Shown piece by piece: positions 14,856 through 23,358 of a stretch of DNA of 55,722 nt (position 1 is its first letter; each line of letters begins with the position of its first letter). A model generated the notes under the pieces. The model made no database searches. It saw only the letters and a program-made list of their open reading frames with translations, and was not told the origin of the DNA. Where the stretch lies: positions 1-55,722 of IMG/VR virus record IMGVR_UViG_3300042923_000857; one strand, 5' to 3'. Made by a program: the position numbers and the translations under genes. The stretch is from a virus.

Positions 14856-15284
14856 TTAAGCCACTATCTTTCCTTTGACTGTGATGCTGCCTCCGGCAAT
14901 TGCGGATATCCGAGCTCTGAAAAATACAAGACCAGTTACATCGAATTGCCATATCTCGTCTTTTCCCGTTGTCTGCGACGCTATGGATAAATCTTGCATC
15001 TTGACGCCTTGGATTGCGCACCATGCACCGCTAGTAATAGCCCCTTCGAAAATAATTGTTCTACTAGTACTAGTCCCGTTAACTTCAATGGTTAACGATT
15101 TCGCGCCTCCAACAGCTAGAGTTGTTCCGTTCACGGCAGTTGTGGCAGCATTATGGAAAACAATGTCCGTGACCTGGCTACCCGCAAGCACAACCTTTGG
15201 AGTTGATATCGCGTCGGTTCCACTAACCCAATCAGCTACCTTTTTCCATTTATCATAAAGGTCGTTAAGCGTAATGAACGCCAT
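14856..15284 (-). CDS. Beta-rich virion protein
   Basis: The 142-residue protein starts MAFITLNDLYDKWKKVADWV and then becomes beta-rich with many Thr, Val and Gly residues (TTAVNGTTLAVGGAKSLTIE). That composition suits a jelly-roll baseplate or decoration protein. It lies between a BppU-like gene and other appendage genes. No family assignment is possible from sequence alone. Confidence 0.66.
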   Translation of the reverse strand: MAFITLNDLYDKWKKVADWVSGTDAISTPKVVLAGSQVTDIVFHNAATTAVNGTTLAVGGAKSLTIEVNGTSTSRTIIFEGAITSGAWCAIQGVKMQDLSIASQTTGKDEIWQFDVTGLVFFRARISAIAGGSITVKGKIVA

Positions 15285-15302
15285 GCTCTCACACCTTTCG
15301 TT

Positions 15303-15623
15303 TTAGTTATTGATGGGGTACGAAATATTTTTTATCACTTCGAAATAAGTAAGCTTGCTCCAGCGGTTACCAACTGCGTCAATGATCATTAGCTCGCATG
15401 GATATCTGCCCGGCTCGATATTCGTGTCGTCGCCGCTTAATCTAACCTCAATTGCACCTTGCTCGGGATTCGTAATAACAATCCCGTTTTCGATTGTCTT
15501 GACAATGGTATCTGACACCAAAAAAAAGATGCTGCAGCCAGCTACGTCGACAGCAACATCATCTTCATCCTTTATCGTTAGCTCCAGCAAAAGGCTATTT
15601 CTGCGGTACACTGAATAGCTCAA
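15303..15623 (-). CDS. BppU-like baseplate protein
   Basis: The 106-residue protein has the pattern of the N-terminal domain of upper baseplate protein BppU: SLLLELTIKDEDDVAVDVAG, FFLVSD, then YPCELMIIDAVGNRW. This immunoglobulin-like module typically attaches receptor-binding proteins to the baseplate. Here it is stand-alone. It overlaps the upstream gene by four bases. Confidence 0.7.
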   Translation of the reverse strand: MSYSVYRRNSLLLELTIKDEDDVAVDVAGCSIFFLVSDTIVKTIENGIVITNPEQGAIEVRLSGDDTNIEPGRYPCELMIIDAVGNRWSKLTYFEVIKNISYPINN

Positions 15624-15832
15624 TTCTCGCGCCTCCTTATCACGACCTCTTCTGAATGCTTCATCGTGATCGTTATGTCTCTTGATTCAGCATTAGTAAT
15701 CGTTTTGATTGGAATGCCCAACAAGAGAATTAAATACAGTGCACTTTTAGCGTCGAGATTGAATGATTCATCCTCGTAATCCACTTCGGGGACTAACCCG
15801 GTGAGCGGCCAATATTCCCTTTGCGAGATCAT
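15620..15832 (-). CDS. Small tail-region protein
   Basis: The 70-residue protein starts MISQREYWPLTGLVPEVDYE with ATG 15832, whose first base overlaps the stop of the preceding gene (TAATG); GGGGGCGG is ahead. It has one hydrophobic stretch (SALYLILLLGIPI) and a basic end. A longer upstream start would run into the preceding gene and is not used. The function is unknown. Confidence 0.6.
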   Translation of the reverse strand: MISQREYWPLTGLVPEVDYEDESFNLDAKSALYLILLLGIPIKTITNAESRDITITMKHSEEVVIRRREN

Positions 15833-17406
15833 TAATTGACCGCCCCCATCGCCTCTGTACGGGCTTGCAGATATCCTTCGTATGTTAACTCCGTCTTTGT
15901 GATCCTCGCATCCATGTTGGCTCCGAAGCTGTTCTCGATTGCAATTGAATCCGCGAGCTCGTGCACCGGATTTCCGCGCCAATTAATACTATACTTGGCC
16001 CGGTTCTGCTTTTGCCCCATTATCCAGTTCGCAACGGCCAATGCGACGGCAGATGTATTTATAAGCGTGTTTTCCTCGAGTTTAAGCGTGTCGCCTATCT
16101 CTACTCCTGAAGCGTTCACCGCCTCTGTTACGGATGTTTCAATATCCGTCCAGTAGTTAACTTCGACCCGCTTCACGACCCGCTCCAACTCAATCTTAGG
16201 CTCTTCATAGGTGTTGTCGAATGTCACATCGTCAACGACTCCGCTTTGCGGTACCTGTTTGAGCGTGATTACATTCTCCCGAGAAACATAGATATTGCAA
16301 CGGCCGGCTATTGCGATCATTTGTAATAACGATCTGCAATCCGTCTCTTTCGCGAGTGAATTTGTTGTAATGGACAGCAGCGCCGGATCAATACTGTAAT
16401 TTGTAATATTGCATTGCGCGAAAGTCTGAACGGCCAACGCATGCAATGACTTGGGGCTCGCGGTCAAACGCTCATAAGTGAAATTCACCATCAGGTCGAG
16501 ATTTGTTCTGGTCGTAAACGTCGCGGTTAATGAACCTTGCTCGCTCACCCATTCCCAGAGCATGTAGTTACCAAGCGGCACATACTCTGTTTTCCCATCC
16601 TCGAGCTCTACCCCTAACTCTGCAATGACCTGCTGACGTTGCTGGAGGTATTTGTAGAACCCCGTTGGGTTTAGGATATTGAACACCCTGTCAGAGTTGT
16701 CTACTGTGAAGCGAAACTCTGGCGAAGGTAGTTGGCCGCCTGTCATGTCCATTTCTTCAATGAGGTTAAACGAGATTAGAGTGTCGTCGGTGTATGTGAT
16801 AAGAAAGCCGAAATCGAGTTCTAATACACGCGCGCGTCTGTTGCCTACATTCCATTTTGTAATGGTCAGAACAACCTTTTTGTAATTCAAGAACTGACCG
16901 AGAAAGGCTCGCCGTGATTCGGTGTTTCCTGTCACATTGGCGCTGTCAATCAGCAAACCGGAAGCGTTGTACGCGCTAAGGTTAAAGTCGGCAGCATATT
17001 CGTTATTCAACGTGTCGAACGTTACCGTTAACCCTGCGCTAGAGTGGATCGATCCGAAGTTAACCGTAATTGTTGGGGGACTTGAGAAGGTGCCGTCCGG
17101 GCTGCATAATGACGAACTGACATAGCCGACCTCGCCGTTATTCGACGGCGTAACATCATCGGCAAATGAAAAAGAACCGTCCAACCGGAAGCGGTCCTGT
17201 TCGAGTGTCGCGAGATTGATCTTTGCTTCTCTGATGTTGCTGTTTATTTGCGCCTTCTGGCTAATCGATGGGAGCTCTGTGGTGGTAAGAATGCTCGATA
17301 CATCATCCGCTGCTGTGACATCGCTAATGTCGAAGGTGACCCTGGCGGAAACTCGGCGAGTTGGCGCATAAACCGCATCCTTATACAATTGCGTTGTTGG
17401 ATACAT
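15832..17406 (-). CDS. Baseplate/tail hub protein
   Basis: The 524-residue structural protein starts MYPTTQLYKDAVYAPTRRVSARVTF. Carbohydrate-binding-like beta segments lie in the first half (ESRRAFLGQFLNYKKVVLTI), and the hub-like part begins with FNLIEEMDMTGGQLPSPEFRFTVDN. Similar proteins sit two genes after the tape measure in Firmicute siphoviruses and form the ring at the tail tip. Confidence 0.74.
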   Translation of the reverse strand: MYPTTQLYKDAVYAPTRRVSARVTFDISDVTAADDVSSILTTTELPSISQKAQINSNIREAKINLATLEQDRFRLDGSFSFADDVTPSNNGEVGYVSSSLCSPDGTFSSPPTITVNFGSIHSSAGLTVTFDTLNNEYAADFNLSAYNASGLLIDSANVTGNTESRRAFLGQFLNYKKVVLTITKWNVGNRRARVLELDFGFLITYTDDTLISFNLIEEMDMTGGQLPSPEFRFTVDNSDRVFNILNPTGFYKYLQQRQQVIAELGVELEDGKTEYVPLGNYMLWEWVSEQGSLTATFTTRTNLDLMVNFTYERLTASPKSLHALAVQTFAQCNITNYSIDPALLSITTNSLAKETDCRSLLQMIAIAGRCNIYVSRENVITLKQVPQSGVVDDVTFDNTYEEPKIELERVVKRVEVNYWTDIETSVTEAVNASGVEIGDTLKLEENTLINTSAVALAVANWIMGQKQNRAKYSINWRGNPVHELADSIAIENSFGANMDARITKTELTYEGYLQARTEAMGAVN

Positions 17407-17415
17407 GCGCCCTAC

Positions 17416-17769
17416 CTACCTCTCAATGAAATTTACTTTTACATCTTTATAGCGCAACACGCCATTAATGTAATCCATAACCGGCGTTGTCCTGGCTCCT
17501 TTGTAAAACGTTCCCGTTCTCAGCTGATTTTCAACTGGATCTATATAAGTAACGCTGAAGAATGTCGGTTTGATAGTTGTAAGAATTAGCGATAACTGAT
17601 CCGGCATAAGAAATATCCAAGTGGTTTCTATTTTAGCTTTAGTGGTAATAATCTCGCCGATCATCGTCCCTCTTGCATTCCGTTCCCACTTGCCTATATC
17701 TTCTTGACTCGGAACCAATGACGAAGGGGGCGGCATTTCAATCTCGTTTATGATCAATAGATGATCCAA
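17416..17769 (-). CDS. Distal tail-region protein
   Basis: The 117-residue protein between the tape measure and the hub has LIINEIEMPPPSSLVPSQED at its N-terminus, a segment seen in small post-tape-measure proteins (DUF6711-like) of Gram-positive phages. A C-terminal beta part is VENQLRTGTFYKG. It is likely a tail-tip component. Confidence 0.7.
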   Translation of the reverse strand: MDHLLIINEIEMPPPSSLVPSQEDIGKWERNARGTMIGEIITTKAKIETTWIFLMPDQLSLILTTIKPTFFSVTYIDPVENQLRTGTFYKGARTTPVMDYINGVLRYKDVKVNFIER

Positions 17770-17780
17770 TCCGACCCCTC

Positions 17781-20135
17781 CTATGTCGTTTTCAACATTG
17801 AACCGCCGATCCGAGTACTCTCTTTTGCATTGTAAGCATTCATAATACGTGCAAATGTAATGCCGTCTATTTGCAGAACGATGTCTCCTTGCGATCGTTG
17901 GTTCTGGTTGCCCCCCGATTGAGCCACGAGCACCGCGGATTGGATCATCGCATTTAAGTCGGACAACGGTGACACTACTTCTTCACCGCCTGGATTGTCC
18001 CCGATCATGGCAAGCATGGGTCCACTTGTTATGCCGCCTTTTGCAAGGGCTGGTATACTCGGAATATTCGGCATTCCAATGCTGAATCCACCAACTTTCC
18101 CAACCAGAGGAATGTCAACAGTCGGTACTTTAATTTCGATCCCGTTCACTTTGCTGATAAACCCATTTATCGAATGAATAACTGTGTTGATGGTGTCTTT
18201 AATTCCATTTGCAATAGAGTCCCAGATGTTACGTGTAGAGGTTTTAATGTCCTCCCAGACATTTACGATAGCTGTTTTCATTCCGCTAAAATCGATGCTT
18301 ACAATCGCATCCCATTTCTCGCCGATAAACGTTTTGAGCGCACTTAACTTTTCGCCCGTTTCCGTCTTAAGATCGTTCCACGTATTTATAATTGCGGTCT
18401 TCATTCTCCCTGCCGCTTTGCCTACTGCATCCCATGCCAAGGTGAACTTATCCTTTAGATAATTTCCGAAGGGAACCAATGTTTCATTCCATATCTTCTT
18501 GAGCGCTTCACCTAGCGGAATCAGTGTGTTCGTTTTTAACGAGTCAATTTTTCCTTTGAGAAGAGACCATGTTTCAATGAAAACATTACCTAGCCACGCG
18601 CCGAAAGGTTTAAGCACATCTTCCCAAAGCTTTTTGCCAGATTCTTTAACGGCGTTCCAAGCAGCAACGAACTTCTCGCCTAGGAATTTTCCGAACGGAA
18701 CCATCACATCGGTCCAAAGCCACTTAAATGCATTTCCGATTGGTATCGTGACATTATTCCAAACCCAAGCCATGGCGTCTCCCACGCCACCCCAGAAACC
18801 AATATAGTAGTCCTTTAACCACTTGCCGAATGGTTCCAAGACCTCTCGCCAAAGCCATAGCTCAGCGTTTCCAAGCGGTATCGTTATGTTCTTCCAAATC
18901 CATTCGAGGGTGTCTCCGAGTATCCCCCAATTCCGCTTATACTCGCCGCCCAACCATTGAGAAAAAGGGCGCATGTCATCCCAGAGGTCATTGACCGCTT
19001 TCTTGATTTTTTCGTATGTTTCCCTGACTTTTTCGGCTGCTTCTCTAACTTTCGCGGATATTTCTTGGGTTTTAGCTCCCACTTCATTTAGTCCGTCCAT
19101 ACCACCCGTGTCAAAAGAAGGTAAGGCTGGAGCAGAACCCCCACCAACTCCGTCGCCCGAGGATTCCGCTAAGTTATTTACCTCGTCAAATCCAGCTACA
19201 CTCCGCGAGGCTGCTTTACCTGCTTTTGTATAAGCGTCGCCTAAATCACCAATCGCTCCGGTTTGCAATGCTGTAGACGATGCTTGTTTCTTCATTTCAT
19301 AGCCGAATAAGACTGAAGTAAATTGCGCAACTATAACCATCACCCTTGAGAGTGATTCGGCTAGGCGAGTGAGGGACGGCAAAACAGAATTAATGATTGG
19401 AAGGAAGGCTTCACCTAAACTGAGCTTTACGTTTTTCAACTGAGCTGTAAATGCCCCTAGCTTTGAGGCTGTATTGTCCGCAATTGTATCGCCGTACTTA
19501 AATGTGGTTTGTTCTAATATCCCGAACAACCGAATCTGTTGCTGTACTTGGAAGCTAAGCTGATCCCACGATTTGCCGTTGGCGAATCTTCTGAACGCAT
19601 CCGTGGATTCCAGCATCGCGACGTTGACGTTTACGCCTAAATCCTCGATTGCTTCCGTATTTCCGAGCATACCAGAACGGATCCGGAACATAACGTCTTC
19701 CATGTCTCGACCAGTTGCGCCGGATATTATTGCAGATGCTTTAAGCAAAGCCTGGGTTTGCAACATTGCCGTTTTCGTATCTTTCGTGAATGTGCTGATC
19801 AAGTTGGCATAGATGGCGCCGTAACGCACTGCTTCACTTCGGGACATATTGAATGCTATTGCACTCTCGTTTGCCCACTTTTCAAACTCCTGACCACTGG
19901 AACCAAGCATTCTATTAACTTGCTGTAAGGCAGCCTCGAACTTTATTGCATCGTCGGCGGCCTGCTTGATTCCAACGCCAGCTGAAAGGCCAGCCAGAGC
20001 CACGCCAACCAGTCTCATCGATCTTGTAATACCTATTTGAAATTTATCAACGGCGTCCGTTGCTCTCGCCATCTCTCTTCGCATAGCTGAAAAGTCAGCC
20101 CCGGCCCTGACCATTAGATTCCTTACTACGCCCAT
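17781..20135 (-). CDS. Tail tape measure protein
   Basis: The 784-residue protein begins VRAGADFSAMRREMARATDAVDKF, the canonical tape-measure start. A membrane-active segment follows (VGVALAGLSAGVGIKQAAD) and the conserved SGATGRDMEDVMFRIRSGM block. A long repeat region carries Trp-rich units such as WLGNVFIETW and LGEKFVAAW at about 35-residue intervals, and the C-terminal domain has GGITSGPMLAMIGDNPGGEE. The length predicts a tail of roughly 110-120 nm by the usual 1.5 Angstrom-per-residue rule. It is the longest gene of the late operon apart from the tail spike and lies after the G/GT chaperones, as expected. Confidence 0.93.
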   Translation of the reverse strand: MGVVRNLMVRAGADFSAMRREMARATDAVDKFQIGITRSMRLVGVALAGLSAGVGIKQAADDAIKFEAALQQVNRMLGSSGQEFEKWANESAIAFNMSRSEAVRYGAIYANLISTFTKDTKTAMLQTQALLKASAIISGATGRDMEDVMFRIRSGMLGNTEAIEDLGVNVNVAMLESTDAFRRFANGKSWDQLSFQVQQQIRLFGILEQTTFKYGDTIADNTASKLGAFTAQLKNVKLSLGEAFLPIINSVLPSLTRLAESLSRVMVIVAQFTSVLFGYEMKKQASSTALQTGAIGDLGDAYTKAGKAASRSVAGFDEVNNLAESSGDGVGGGSAPALPSFDTGGMDGLNEVGAKTQEISAKVREAAEKVRETYEKIKKAVNDLWDDMRPFSQWLGGEYKRNWGILGDTLEWIWKNITIPLGNAELWLWREVLEPFGKWLKDYYIGFWGGVGDAMAWVWNNVTIPIGNAFKWLWTDVMVPFGKFLGEKFVAAWNAVKESGKKLWEDVLKPFGAWLGNVFIETWSLLKGKIDSLKTNTLIPLGEALKKIWNETLVPFGNYLKDKFTLAWDAVGKAAGRMKTAIINTWNDLKTETGEKLSALKTFIGEKWDAIVSIDFSGMKTAIVNVWEDIKTSTRNIWDSIANGIKDTINTVIHSINGFISKVNGIEIKVPTVDIPLVGKVGGFSIGMPNIPSIPALAKGGITSGPMLAMIGDNPGGEEVVSPLSDLNAMIQSAVLVAQSGGNQNQRSQGDIVLQIDGITFARIMNAYNAKESTRIGGSMLKTT

Positions 20136-20150
20136 ATCGTCTCTCCTTTC

Positions 20151-20384
20151 CTAGTAAGTCGTCCCGCCGAACTTCGCATTCAGCTCGATCATTTTTGACC
20201 ACATATCCTCTGGCGTTTGCTCCTTGGATTGCGGTTCGTCTTCTAACAATTTCTTTAGGTCTGGCATTTTTTTAACGCGACCCAACTTCGCAGTCAAATA
20301 AGCCATGGTCATCTGCTGATTTTGCAGCAGGCGTTCGCGTTCAATGTGAGCGTGGATATGAAGTACAAGCTCGTGTGGAGTCAT
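20151..20384 (-). CDS. Tail assembly chaperone T segment (expressed by -1 frameshift)
   Basis: The coordinates give the part after the first ATG, 77 residues, but the same frame is open upstream through the end of gene G, reading ELAESKPWDWQESLKS, and lacks its own ribosome site. Phage G/GT pairs make the T part only as a G-T fusion by ribosomal slippage. The slippery heptamer G_GGA_AAC at 20495-20501 lies in gene G, and a -1 shift there leads straight into this frame. The fusion would bind the tape measure during tail assembly. Confidence 0.85.
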   Translation of the reverse strand: MTPHELVLHIHAHIERERLLQNQQMTMAYLTAKLGRVKKMPDLKKLLEDEPQSKEQTPEDMWSKMIELNAKFGGTTY

Positions 20385-20464
20385 CTCGTCATAATCCTTA
20401 ATCGATATGCCTATCCCGATCGCGGACTTTAACGACTCCTGCCAGTCCCACGGCTTTGATTCGG

Positions 20465-20806
20465 CTAATTCCCCGGCTTCCCCGCCGGCTGTCCGTTTCC
20501 CGAGAATCCTCCCATTGCCTTCTGCATGGCCTCATTTATTTTCGAAATGAGATACCCCATGCTTGGCGCACAATCAAGGATGTCCTCCATTTGATCCATA
20601 GTTAGGGTTTCGTTGTTGGCGATAGCGTCGCGTTGCAGGCCAAAGAAATAGATTTCTTCTATTTGAGCGGCATCGAATTCTTCGTCCCCCAACTGATCCA
20701 GATCCTTGCCGGAACTTGACGCGAATCGCTTAAGTGCTTTATGTCCAAACCGCAGTTCGCGCGGTCTGTCGAGATTCACAATAACTACATCGTTGTTGTC
20801 GCTCAT
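20465..20806 (-). CDS. Tail assembly chaperone G
   Basis: The 113-residue acidic protein (VIVNLDRPRELRFGHKALKRF at the N-terminus, then LTMDQMEDILD) lies between tail tube and tape measure. This is the Firmicute equivalent of lambda gpG. Start ATG 20806 follows GGAGGAAAG; an upstream TTG overlaps the ribosome site. Near its end the codons TCG GGA AAC hold the slip site that produces the G-T fusion. Confidence 0.86.
   Translation of the reverse strand: MSDNNDVVIVNLDRPRELRFGHKALKRFASSSGKDLDQLGDEEFDAAQIEEIYFFGLQRDAIANNETLTMDQMEDILDCAPSMGYLISKINEAMQKAMGGFSGNGQPAGKPGN
20495..20501 (-). other. -1 ribosomal frameshift site
   Basis: The heptamer G GGA AAC fits X XXY YYZ in the reading phase of gene G and closely resembles the lambda G/T slip sequence (G GGA AAG). 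Slipping gives GGG AAA and continues without stop through the T segment to 20151. Confidence 0.82.
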
Positions 20807-20869
20807 GATTCTTTCCTCCAATGGAAATAGACCGGAGCAACAGCCCCGGCCTTTTGGTTTTTTGATTCC

Positions 20870-21574
20870 TTACGCGGTTTTAATCACGACAACTTCATAA
20901 ACCTTTTGCGCCTTGCCGATTTCGTTCGCAAGAATGGTTAGCTTCTTACCAACGTTAATCGCCAATGGTATTGCCGCCGATGGGCTTCCCGAAACAAGAT
21001 CCTGAGAATATACACCGTCGACGTAGAGTCTCAACGAATGTGAAGCGGCTGTGGCCGTCACAGTAACGCTTGTGGCGGTAACTCCCCCGAAGCTGTAGCT
21101 TCTGTTACTGGTTGAGAAGGCAGGAGAGATAGCACCACCTGCACCCGTAAGTGCCAAGGCAGAGAGTCCCGCACTCTGCGTAATACCCAGCGACGGCGAG
21201 CCCGACACCTTGATAGTTCCCTCGAAGGAAACCGTATCTTCGAGTTCGGAACCTGTTGAGAATCCTGTAACAACGCCGTTAAAAGTCCATGATCCGCCTG
21301 CGGGGTAAACGATCGTGTATGAGTCGGTTGTTCCCGCTTGGAAGGCGGCGTACATGGCCATTTGACCGTTTGTGTCTTGCACATTGAAATGGCCCGATAA
21401 GCTGACCTCGCCGCCGTCCTTAAATCCGCCTATAAACTCGCGATACCCACCCGAGCTTGAAAGGTTCGTGACGTCTATTGTCTCGGCAGACAATTCGGGT
21501 CCACCGATTGAAGTAAGCTCCGCGATGGAGTTGGCGCCGATTTGAATATAAGTGCCTAACGCTCTTTGTGCCAC
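20870..21574 (-). CDS. Major tail tube protein with C-terminal Ig/cadherin-like domain
   Basis: The 234-residue protein has a tube domain (residues 1-130: LGTYIQIGANSIAELTSIGG, GGYREFIGGFKDGGEVSLSG, TVSFEGTIKVSGSP) of the lambda-V/phi13-like family. An added beta-sandwich of about 100 residues (ALTGAGGAISPAFSTSNRSY) resembles cadherin-like beta-sandwich (PF12733-type) modules often displayed on tail tubes. It lies between the terminator and chaperone genes, the standard place. Confidence 0.9.
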   Translation of the reverse strand: MAQRALGTYIQIGANSIAELTSIGGPELSAETIDVTNLSSSGGYREFIGGFKDGGEVSLSGHFNVQDTNGQMAMYAAFQAGTTDSYTIVYPAGGSWTFNGVVTGFSTGSELEDTVSFEGTIKVSGSPSLGITQSAGLSALALTGAGGAISPAFSTSNRSYSFGGVTATSVTVTATAASHSLRLYVDGVYSQDLVSGSPSAAIPLAINVGKKLTILANEIGKAQKVYEVVVIKTA

Positions 21575-21589
21575 TCGCTAATTCCTCCC

Positions 21590-21967
21590 CTACAAATAGG
21601 CTTTGAAATTAATAATGCATCGTTCCAATTTCGTAATGCTTTCGTACAACTCAACCGGTTCCTCGTATGTGATTTCTCTGATGTATGGCCCGTCCGTTCC
21701 GATTGAGCGAAACTGAAAACTTCTTAGAACCTCGGTGATGAGAGGGGTTATAGCTTTCAGGCTCGCGTACGTCTTCGTAATCAGATTAAGCTCCACGCTC
21801 ACCGTCTTGGTGTCCCGATAGCCTCCCAAGTCCTTATCCGGCATGCCGTCGCCTGAAATATAAACCAGATACGGCGCTTCTTTCCCCGGGGCGGCAAGCG
21901 GAAACACTTTTCCAGCGAGCGGGGGGATGGTTTCGAACTCCGCCGTCATCGCTTGTTCGAAATTCAT
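21590..21967 (-). CDS. Tail terminator-like protein
   Basis: The 125-residue protein is of the DUF3168/minor tail-terminator class by size, position and pattern: PPLAGKVFPLAAPGKEAPYLVY near the start, a central VSVELNLITKTY strand and an end such as TKLERCIINFKAYL. It would cap the completed tail and join it to the head. Confidence 0.76.
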   Translation of the reverse strand: MNFEQAMTAEFETIPPLAGKVFPLAAPGKEAPYLVYISGDGMPDKDLGGYRDTKTVSVELNLITKTYASLKAITPLITEVLRSFQFRSIGTDGPYIREITYEEPVELYESITKLERCIINFKAYL

Positions 21968-21973
21968 AACCCA

Positions 21974-22420
21974 TCACCTCTCGTTCCACGCCTTATCGAC
22001 TTCTTTAAGGGCAATCTCGACAACTCTTTCTTCAATAGCTCTTCGATTTTCGTCGATCGAATCCCGAAGATAATGAGCGCCAGGGTGGAAACCGCCGTTT
22101 GCGAGCATATAACCATATTCCTGAGAGGCGGGATAGTACGATCGCTTGCCCTCTTCGGATACCTTCACGAAAATATGATTCTTTGCAGGATCCAACATAA
22201 TCCCGTACATTTTTTTGCCGGGTTTGGAACGACGCTCGCCTTTGAGGATGATTCCCTTCCTGAGTTCGCCCGTGTCCTCCGGCGCTTTTAGCTTGGCGGA
22301 CTTATACGCGATCGTCGCGCCAGCTCGAGCCGCACGGTTCGCAACCTTTTGCGGAACTTTGCCGAGGCGCCTCATTGCCCTAACGAGTTCCCTGACACCC
22401 TGTACATCAATTCGAGCCAC
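21974..22420 (-). CDS. HK97 gp10-like head-tail protein
   Basis: The 148-residue protein matches the HK97 gp10 family: GVRELVRAMRRLGKVPQKVANRA at the N-terminus, then GATIAYKSAKLKAPEDTGELRKGI and PASQEYGY with HPGAHYLRDSID. It lies between head closure and tail terminator genes and participates in head-tail joining. Confidence 0.9.
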   Translation of the reverse strand: MARIDVQGVRELVRAMRRLGKVPQKVANRAARAGATIAYKSAKLKAPEDTGELRKGIILKGERRSKPGKKMYGIMLDPAKNHIFVKVSEEGKRSYYPASQEYGYMLANGGFHPGAHYLRDSIDENRRAIEERVVEIALKEVDKAWNER

Positions 22421-22423
22421 ATA

Positions 22424-22732
22424 TCATCCCTCCATTGGAAACCGAGAGCAGATAAGCTCGAGCCGTTCGCCATTTTTGGAGAAGGTACGAATGATCTGGT
22501 AGACGGTGCCCTCATTCACCAACTTTGGCTCGTCGCGGTACTCAATCGATTGAACCTCGAAAACAATCTCAGGCTTGATTCCAACGGCTGCCGCTTGGTA
22601 GAACTCCGTCTGTCTGACTGACTTCTTGTTCGCAATGACTTCCCGCGGATCACTATCGGCGTCCGTCTCTTCGCCGTATGCATCGCGCGACTTGGTGACT
22701 GCTATCAGACCAACCACATCCCGCCACAGCAT
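22424..22732 (-). CDS. Head closure protein (SPP1 gp16-like)
   Basis: The 102-residue beta-barrel-type protein (RQTEFYQAAAVGIKPEIVFEV, then NEGTVYQIIRTFSKNGERLEL) belongs with the phage head-tail joining family. It overlaps the upstream connector by one base. The final residues PMEG lie next to the gp10 gene. Confidence 0.85.
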   Translation of the reverse strand: MLWRDVVGLIAVTKSRDAYGEETDADSDPREVIANKKSVRQTEFYQAAAVGIKPEIVFEVQSIEYRDEPKLVNEGTVYQIIRTFSKNGERLELICSRFPMEG

Positions 22733-23025
22733 CAGGCGCCACCTTCCGTGTATTCCTGCGACAACGTAAGGTGGGCTTTTAGCGAGTCATACGATTTTTG
22801 GAACTTCTCAGCATCCGGATTGTCTAATCCGAAATTAGCCTTAACGTAAGAAGACACGGCCCGCTTGATTAACGGGTCCGTGTCATCTACCGCTTTCGCC
22901 GCCAGAACACCGGCTAATATTAAGTCGTTCTGAGCTGCTGCTATAAGATCCTCGATCTCGGTATCAAACGCCGTAGTTGAGGCGCTTATCCGAAGCAATC
23001 CCTTCATGTCTGAAGTTAAGGACAT
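22732..23025 (-). CDS. Head-tail connector (HK97 gp6-like)
   Basis: The 97-residue helical protein has the gp6/YqbG connector pattern: DTEIEDLIAAAQNDLILAGV, then LIKRAVSSYVKANFGLDNPD and FQKSYDSLKAHLTLS. It forms the ring below the portal. Confidence 0.9.
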   Translation of the reverse strand: MSLTSDMKGLLRISASTTAFDTEIEDLIAAAQNDLILAGVLAAKAVDDTDPLIKRAVSSYVKANFGLDNPDAEKFQKSYDSLKAHLTLSQEYTEGGA

Positions 23026-23034
23026 TTGCCACCC

Positions 23035-23355
23035 CTACTGGCCGCCGCCTTTACGAAAGTCGATTTCCGCAAGTCGCTTCAGGGCCTCTGGTTTTCCCCG
23101 GACCTTCTCACCGTTCGGAAGCTCGTAATAACCTCCGCCAACATGCTTAAGATCGGTGTCCAGGTCGTCGTCCGAATCATCATGATCCGGATCAGCGAGT
23201 GGAGCGACCTCAGTCGCCCCCTCAACATATCCTTCGTCGTTAAGAAACTGAATGCGTTCCTCATCAGACACATACTCGCTACCAACACGATAAAATTGAC
23301 CCGTCACTTTACATTGAAACTCCACGACTACTGCGCCTGTAAATTGTTTTATCAT
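23035..23355 (-). CDS. Small post-capsid protein
   Basis: The 106-residue protein between capsid and connector has an N-terminal beta part (VEFQCKVTGQFYRVGSEYV), an acidic linker (DPDHDDSDDDLDTD) and a C-terminal module GGGYYELPNGEKVRGKPEALKRL common in Firmicute phages. It may be a decoration or packaging-completion protein; the function is unproven. Confidence 0.72.
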   Translation of the reverse strand: MIKQFTGAVVVEFQCKVTGQFYRVGSEYVSDEERIQFLNDEGYVEGATEVAPLADPDHDDSDDDLDTDLKHVGGGYYELPNGEKVRGKPEALKRLAEIDFRKGGGQ

Positions 23356-23358
23356 AGA

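Noticed and set aside
15833-15982. Longer start for the 70-residue tail-region gene
   Set aside because: It would lie wholly inside the hub gene; ATG 15832 is coupled to the hub stop codon.
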